Shown in pieces: positions 17,678-21,380 of a stretch of 21,380 nucleotides of DNA. The stretch is from Planctomycetaceae bacterium (GTDB lineage Bacteria; Planctomycetota; Planctomycetia; Pirellulales; UBA1268). The position numbers and the translations under genes were made by a program. Under the pieces are notes generated by a model. It had not been told where the DNA came from and ran no database searches. It saw only the letters and a program-made list of their open reading frames with translations. The stretch lies in NCBI GenBank assembly GCA_009691925.1, contig SIAG01000019.1, positions 1 through 21,380 on the forward strand, in the 5' to 3' direction. Within the stretch, counting starts at the first letter, position 1; each line of letters opens with the position of its first letter.

Positions 17678-18511
17678 ATGCTCCATTTTGGGCCCGTAAG
17701 GCCCGGTCACGGTTGGCTCGGCGTTGTGATGGGGCTTTTGTTGCTCACTCCCAAAGGCGCCGTCGCATCGGACGCCGATCTGGTCGTTCCCGAGTTGATC
17801 TCAGAGGAGATTACCGAGACGATCGCAGACGTCAACACAGGGGCCGACGCCACCTCCACGCGGCGGTTCTACGTGACCGGGATCGTCGGATCGTCGTTTG
17901 CCACACTCACCGACGATTTGGCCGGAAGGTACACCGACAGCAGCGCAAGCGGCACGCTGTGCACGGCCGGTGGCGCGCTCGGGATGGCGTTTGATCGTCC
18001 GTTCGGGGCGATCAGGGCCGAGGTGGAGGGGCGCGGTCGCGACTCGCTCGAGGACTCCCTGGACGTCACGGCGATCCCACTGGCCACCGGGAGCGGCAGA
18101 TGGGGGGCGGCCGACAGCTGGTCGACGATGGTCAACGTCTGGCGGGACCTCCCCGTCACCGACGACGTCGATCTCTATGTTGGTGGCGGCATCGGCGCCG
18201 GTGGCTCGACGTACAGGGTCAACGGCCACTACCAGCTGACCGGCATCAGACCCAACTACTTCTTCGGCGGCCCAGACACCGCGCAGAGCTTCGCCTGGCA
18301 GGCCGGCTGCGGCACCAAATGGGCGATCTCGGAACGGGTCGAACTCGATTTCGGCTACCGGTTCTTCGCGCTCGACGCCACCACCACGCCGGTGACGCGC
18401 ATGGAGGGTCCTTTCTTTCGGGGAACGGAGGATATCCGCCACGCCTTCTCGGCCAGCGAGATGCTCCTCTCGGTGCGAATCTATGAACCGTTCCGCGCCT
18501 TGAGACGCTAA
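17678..18511 (+). CDS. predicted outer-membrane beta-barrel protein
   Basis: 277-aa exported protein. The ATG at 17678 starts a signal peptide (hydrophobic core GWLGVVMGLLLL, cleavage near AVA before SDADL at about residue 30). The RBS is weak (GAGAAAG). From residue about 63 it shows alternating strands typical of small Omp25/OmpW-like barrels: RRFYVTGIVGSSFATL, GGALGMAFDRPFGAIRAEVE, DVDLYVGGGIGAGGS, SFAWQAGCGTKWAISERVEL and DFGYRFFALDA. The last strand MLLSVRIYEPF ends near the C-terminus. Two cysteines are present (about residues 96 and 210). The role is probably an outer-membrane surface protein of unknown ligand. The gap to the upstream regulator is 170 bp, so it probably has its own promoter. 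Confidence 0.75.
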   Translation: MLHFGPVRPGHGWLGVVMGLLLLTPKGAVASDADLVVPELISEEITETIADVNTGADATSTRRFYVTGIVGSSFATLTDDLAGRYTDSSASGTLCTAGGALGMAFDRPFGAIRAEVEGRGRDSLEDSLDVTAIPLATGSGRWGAADSWSTMVNVWRDLPVTDDVDLYVGGGIGAGGSTYRVNGHYQLTGIRPNYFFGGPDTAQSFAWQAGCGTKWAISERVELDFGYRFFALDATTTPVTRMEGPFFRGTEDIRHAFSASEMLLSVRIYEPFRALRR

Positions 18512-18525
18512 CAGCGTCCGCACGC

Positions 18526-18648
18526 TCACCGTACGGCATGCTCGCCGCTGACGACGAGCCCCGCTTCGTCGACGAGATTGAGATACCACGCTGTCGACCC
18601 GGCGGGGATGATGGCATTGGCTTCCAAGGAGCAATCTGATTCAACCAT
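18526..18648 (-). pseudogene. possible C-terminal remnant of an exported protein
   Basis: On the minus strand, inside the 246-bp gap between two + genes, 40 codons followed by TGA read MVESDCSLEANAIIPAG then STAWYLNLVDEAGLVVSGEH. The latter half has the look of a real C-terminal beta-rich tail (P-A-G-x-x-x-W-Y-L-N-L-x-D-E-x-G-L-V-V-S). I associate this with the ends of some secreted alpha/beta hydrolases, but I cannot name the family firmly. No matching upstream part is seen in this frame. It may be a gene fragment or chance. Confidence 0.3.
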
Positions 18649-18757
18649 TGCGTCGCTCCCCCCCGGCGAGCATACCCCAGTGGGCCGCCGATCGGGCTTG
18701 AGGCGCGGCGGCCAGAGCACTACCCTCCCCGCGCTTTCCCCAGCCGTAGAGGTGCCC

Positions 18758-19570
18758 ATGAACATGTTCATCCCGTTCATCTCCCGGCCGCGGGCCCGAC
18801 GGACGTCCCGGTGCACGCCGCTGGCTGCTGCTGGTTGGATGCTCGCGGTGACGCTCCCTTTCGGGGCGCTGCCTTCCGGGAAGGCCGTGGCGGCAGAGGA
18901 TGCGAAGGTTGACCCGGCCCCGGTCACCGAGTCTGCCGCCAACGCCCCGGCCGCGGTCGACCGCTTCGTCGCGCCCCACCCGGCGTTGGCCAGCGCGCCG
19001 CGGAGAACAAAGACCGGCCGCGGCCACGCGGGGGATCCGATCAACGTGGCGTTTGTGGGATCCGATCGGGAGCTCCATCACGCGCTCGCCCGGGGCGGAT
19101 GGTATGCCGCCGATCCGATCACGCTCGACTCGTCGATTCAAATCGCCGCCGACGTCGTCCTCAAGAAACCCTATCCACATGCACCGGTGAGCGACCTTTT
19201 CGTGTGGGACAGGAAGCAGGATCTGGCCTTCGAGCAGCCGGTGGGGCAAAGCCCCAAACAACGCCATCATGTCCGCTTCTGGCGGTCGGAAGCGGTCGAT
19301 GAGGATGGCGAGCCGTTGTGGCTCGGTGCGGCAACCTACGACGAGCGGGTGGAGATCAGCCGGACAACGGGTGGGATCACGCACCGCATCGGCGCTGAGG
19401 TCGATCGGGAGCGCAACAAGCTCCTCGTCGACACCCACCATGCCGGCACGCTCCACGGCTACTACTGGGTCGACCGCTTCCACCGCGAGCTCCGCGGCAC
19501 CAACGGCGGCGGCGATCCCTTCCACACCGACGGCCGCCTCGCTGTCGGCGTCCTCTCGCTCACCCGCTGA
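18758..19570 (+). CDS. exported LssY C-terminal domain protein
   Basis: 270-aa protein. The ATG at 18758 has GAGG 5 bases upstream and starts a long signal peptide (basic RPRARRTSR, then AAAGWMLAVTLPFGALPSG, cleavage about residue 46 at AVAAE). Residues about 47-90 are Ala/Pro-rich linker. Residues about 92-260 match the LssY_C domain as I know it: GDPINVAFVGSDRELHHALA, GGWYAADPITLDSS, KKPYPHAPVSDLFVWDRKQD, LAFEQPVGQSPKQRHHVRFW and TYDERVEISRTTGGITH. The domain is often fused to PAP2/DedA-like membrane proteins; here it stands alone behind a signal peptide, so it probably works in the periplasm. Its molecular activity is unknown. The frame is open upstream to 18578, but nothing there looks coding. 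Confidence 0.85.
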   Translation: MNMFIPFISRPRARRTSRCTPLAAAGWMLAVTLPFGALPSGKAVAAEDAKVDPAPVTESAANAPAAVDRFVAPHPALASAPRRTKTGRGHAGDPINVAFVGSDRELHHALARGGWYAADPITLDSSIQIAADVVLKKPYPHAPVSDLFVWDRKQDLAFEQPVGQSPKQRHHVRFWRSEAVDEDGEPLWLGAATYDERVEISRTTGGITHRIGAEVDRERNKLLVDTHHAGTLHGYYWVDRFHRELRGTNGGGDPFHTDGRLAVGVLSLTR

Positions 19571-19637
19571 CCGGCCGGCGGGTGCACGCCATGCCTTCCA
19601 GCGCGGGCCAACCGGCGCTCAAGCGCTCCGCGGCCGC

Positions 19638-19877
19638 TCACTTCCGCTTCTTCGGCAGGTCCTTTGAGCCGGCCACCGTCATGTTGAGGCCAATCTGAAC
19701 GTCGACCCGCGTGCTGCCGACGGAGACGGCGATCGTGCCGCCCGAGTACCAGCCGAGGGAGCCGGTGGAAAACTCCCGCACGAGGGCCTCCATGACGACG
19801 CCGTTGATGACCACGGTGATCGGGGTGGCCTTCTCGAGAAACTCAGCACGGGTTACGGGGCAGGTTGCTTTCGCCAT
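19638..19877 (-). CDS. conserved-looking small protein, unknown function
   Basis: 79-aa protein with no signal peptide or membrane segment. The start is set by GGAGG at 19886-19890, 8 bases before the ATG; the open frame continues to 19952 without a better start. The sequence is rich in alternating beta-strand patterns (PITVVINGVVMEALVREF, TGSLGWYSGGTIAVSVG, TRVDVQIGLNMTVAGSK) and ends in a basic tail (DLPKKRK). A single Cys (C6) follows the first few residues. I believe similar short proteins occur in planctomycetes, but no function is known to me. It lies 143 bp downstream of the DUF1559 gene on the same strand, separated by a strong hairpin, so it may be transcribed alone. Confidence 0.75.
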   Translation of the reverse strand: MAKATCPVTRAEFLEKATPITVVINGVVMEALVREFSTGSLGWYSGGTIAVSVGSTRVDVQIGLNMTVAGSKDLPKKRK

Positions 19878-19885
19878 CGCTTGAT

Positions 19886-19890
19886 CCTCC
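19886..19890 (-). promoter_or_regulatory. ribosome binding site deciding the start of the 79-aa protein
   Basis: GGAGG on the minus strand, 8 bases before the ATG at 19877. It excludes the longer 104-residue reading. Confidence 0.75.
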
Positions 19891-19969
19891 GGTGGGGCAT
19901 TATCGCCCCCAGCCGAAAGTCTGGAAGTACCCCGCCCGCAACCTGCCCTCAATCACCGCGCCGTTCGGT

Positions 19970-20002
19970 CCGGAAGCGGTGGGCCACCGGACCTCCTTCC
20001 GG
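19970..20002 (-). terminator. hairpin after the DUF1559 gene, likely terminator
   Basis: Outer arms CCGGAAG (19970-19976) and CTTCCGG (19996-20002) are perfect complements. Inside them CGGTG-GGC-CACCG (19977-19989) forms a second stem. The structure begins 18 bases past the DUF1559 stop codon in the direction of transcription. There is no U-tract, so it may need Rho or act on mRNA stability. Confidence 0.5.
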
Positions 20003-20020
20003 CACGGGATGACGCTCGGC

Positions 20021-20986
20021 TCAATAGTCGCCGCCCGGGTGGTCGCCCCCCTTGGCCGTCAGCAGGGCCGCGAACACTTCCGGCGGGATCGAATCGACGA
20101 TGAACCGGGCCGACCCGTCGGCCATCGCCACGTTCATGCCGCTGGGATGGAAGGCGTAAGGCTCGCTGTCGTTGTTGCAGCTCATGATGCACTTCCCTGT
20201 GCCACTGGTGCCGTTGATGGCGCCGGTCACCGCGTCGGTGCCGTCCATCGATCCGGCGGCGCCGTCGGGATCGGTCCAGCCGAAGCCCTCGGGACGGGGT
20301 AGAAGTTTGTTTTGTGCCTTCTTCACCAGGTAGTGGTTCGGCCGCCCCGCGCTCTCCATCACCATGATCGTATGGCTGAGGCCGTCGACGATCTCCGCGA
20401 GCTTGCTGTCGCGGCCGTTGACCAGAGGACCGTCGTGGTCGGCCGTGCCGGCGGGGTTGGTGAGACCGTTGGCGGTGTAAAACCGGTGGCGGAGGCGGTG
20501 CATCACGATGTAGTCGAGCGGCCCCATCACCTTGCCGTCGATGTCCTTGCCGGTCCCCGCCGCTGGGAGCCGCGCCGCACCGGGCCCCGACGCGCACACA
20601 AACAGCGGAACCACGGTCTGACCGGTGACGGCGTTGGCCCCGGTGTTCCAAGGGACCGTCTTGTCGTAGAGGCGGCCCAGGGATCCCTCCTCGAAGTAAT
20701 CGAGCACCAGGACCGGCCAACTCATCACGCTCGCCGGCGTCGTCTTGGCGACGGGGCGGGAGTTGGGCAGCCTGCTGAAGGCCGTGGCGTAGTTTTGGAA
20801 CGACAGGCCGATCTGCCGCATGTTGTTGGTGCAACTGGTGCGCCGTGCCGCCTCGCGGGCCGCCTGCACGGCCGGCAGAAGGAGCCCCACAAGGGTGCCG
20901 ATAATGGCGATCACCACGAGCAGCTCGACGAGTGTGAACGCGCGCGGCCTTGGGAGGGGCGATGCCGACCGGGGCAAGGTGTTCAT
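20021..20986 (-). CDS. DUF1559 domain-containing prepilin-like protein
   Basis: 321-aa protein of the planctomycete DUF1559 family, which has a type IV prepilin-like N-terminus (processed by a prepilin peptidase) and sits at the cell surface or envelope. ATG 20986 is preferred: AGGA lies 7 bases before it, and it leaves a short basic leader. A GTG at 21067 would add 27 residues. The leader ends RPRA, then FTLVELLVVIAIIGTLVGLL follows from residue 17 (cleavage before F17, Glu at +5). The usual LLPAVQAAREAARRTSCTNN follows. The C-terminal H-x9-DG motif is present as FHPSGMNVAMADGSARF, then the IDSIPPEVFAALLTAKGGD-like end. Planctomycete genomes usually carry many copies. A helix-forming hairpin follows the stop. 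The truncated MarR-like gene lies upstream on the same strand. Confidence 0.95.
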   Translation of the reverse strand: MNTLPRSASPLPRPRAFTLVELLVVIAIIGTLVGLLLPAVQAAREAARRTSCTNNMRQIGLSFQNYATAFSRLPNSRPVAKTTPASVMSWPVLVLDYFEEGSLGRLYDKTVPWNTGANAVTGQTVVPLFVCASGPGAARLPAAGTGKDIDGKVMGPLDYIVMHRLRHRFYTANGLTNPAGTADHDGPLVNGRDSKLAEIVDGLSHTIMVMESAGRPNHYLVKKAQNKLLPRPEGFGWTDPDGAAGSMDGTDAVTGAINGTSGTGKCIMSCNNDSEPYAFHPSGMNVAMADGSARFIVDSIPPEVFAALLTAKGGDHPGGDY

Positions 20987-21069
20987 GAAAGCGTCCTGGG
21001 ATGCAGGGGGGAACGGAGGCGCGAAGTGCTCCTCGGTCCGGTTTGATGATGAACATAACCATTTCACCG

Positions 21070-21339
21070 TCAGCCGCGAGTGAGCATCCGGCTAGAAAAC
21101 GATGTCTTTTTCATGAGTTTTCCGTGAGCGTATCCGGGAACTTCGTGATCGAGGTTTGCTCGTGCGAGGATCCGCAGGACGTTGTGCTGCGATCCGGTCA
21201 GCCCGAAGGTGCGGAAGAGTTTGCCGATGCGGTTCTGAAACTGGTCCCCGGTGCGGACGATGTTGAGCATCGCCTCCTTCTCGGGCGACTCAAACGGCCA
21301 CTTCTTGCCCAGTTCGTGTTGGAGCGACTTTTTGGTCAT
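21070..21339 (-). pseudogene. MarR-like regulator, truncated
   Basis: 89-codon frame starting at ATG 21339. The first 60 residues look like a MarR-type regulator as found in planctomycetes and proteobacteria: HELGKKWPFESPEKEAMLNI, then FQNRIGKLFRTFGLTGSQHN and VLRILAR. A full member is about 140-160 aa and continues with the recognition helix (usually an EI-x-x-R-M-V-type stretch) and a beta wing. Here the sequence after LRILARAN becomes LDHEVPGYAHGKLMKKTSFS and stops 29 codons after LRILAR. I checked the other two frames and saw no continuation of the winged helix. A deletion or replacement of the 3' part is likely. The break region is also AT-richer than the rest of the window. Confidence 0.6.
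21095..21122. repeat. AT-rich imperfect hairpin in the truncated MarR gene
   Basis: GAAAAC (21095-21100) and GTTTTC (21117-21122) are perfect arms, with a further ATG/CAT pairing inside (21102-21104 with 21112-21114). It lies about 110 bases upstream of the DUF1559 start. It could be a terminator for the MarR remnant, an operator or chance. Confidence 0.35.
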
Positions 21340-21380
21340 GACCGCACGCTAGCCGATCGGGGCCTTCGCGCGAAAGTGCG

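Overview
This is a high-GC bacterial window that most likely comes from a planctomycete (Pirellulales-like). The evidence is a DUF1559 prepilin-like protein with the H-x9-DG tail, a long PAS-type arylsulfatase, DPP-IV-type S9 peptidases with signal peptides, a small NKSEEIR-type putative helix-turn-helix protein of a kind I associate with planctomycetes, and many small exported proteins. Assignments come from reading motifs, not from searches. I see no rRNA, tRNA, CRISPR array, transposase or phage gene.

Layout. Bases 1-4973 (+) hold the end of an MBL-fold hydrolase and two exported S9 serine peptidases, each pair joined by an ATGA stop/start overlap. Bases 5003-6250 (-) encode a CPA2-type cation/proton antiporter, convergent with the peptidases. 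A 229-bp divergent gap leads to an arylsulfatase and an OPT-family peptide transporter (6480-10863, +), probably one operon. A CDF metal transporter (10835-11740, -) overlaps the OPT 3' end by 29 bp. Next on + come two small unknown lipoproteins, SelO (protein AMPylase) and a Dcu-type C4-dicarboxylate transporter (11981-15686). A coiled-coil membrane protein with four CxxC pairs is convergent with them (15748-16845, -). Then follow on + a small putative regulator, an outer-membrane beta-barrel-like protein and an exported stand-alone LssY_C-domain protein (17070-19570). The right end is on -: a 79-aa unknown protein, the DUF1559 protein, and a truncated MarR-like gene.

How the genes may work together. 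The left half fits an exported scavenging theme: S9 peptidases release di- and oligopeptides, an OPT transporter can import peptides, and the sulfatase removes sulfate esters from sulfated glycans or other compounds. The antiporter and CDF transporter handle ion and metal balance. This link is inference from proximity, since the genes sit in separate transcription units.

I found no clearly new multi-gene defence or biosynthetic system. The items most worth a second look are the coiled-coil/four-CxxC membrane protein, the tandem lipoprotein pair ahead of SelO, the exported LssY_C protein beside a 40-codon antisense protein remnant, the truncated MarR gene, and the stop codons lying inside hairpins at two convergent junctions.
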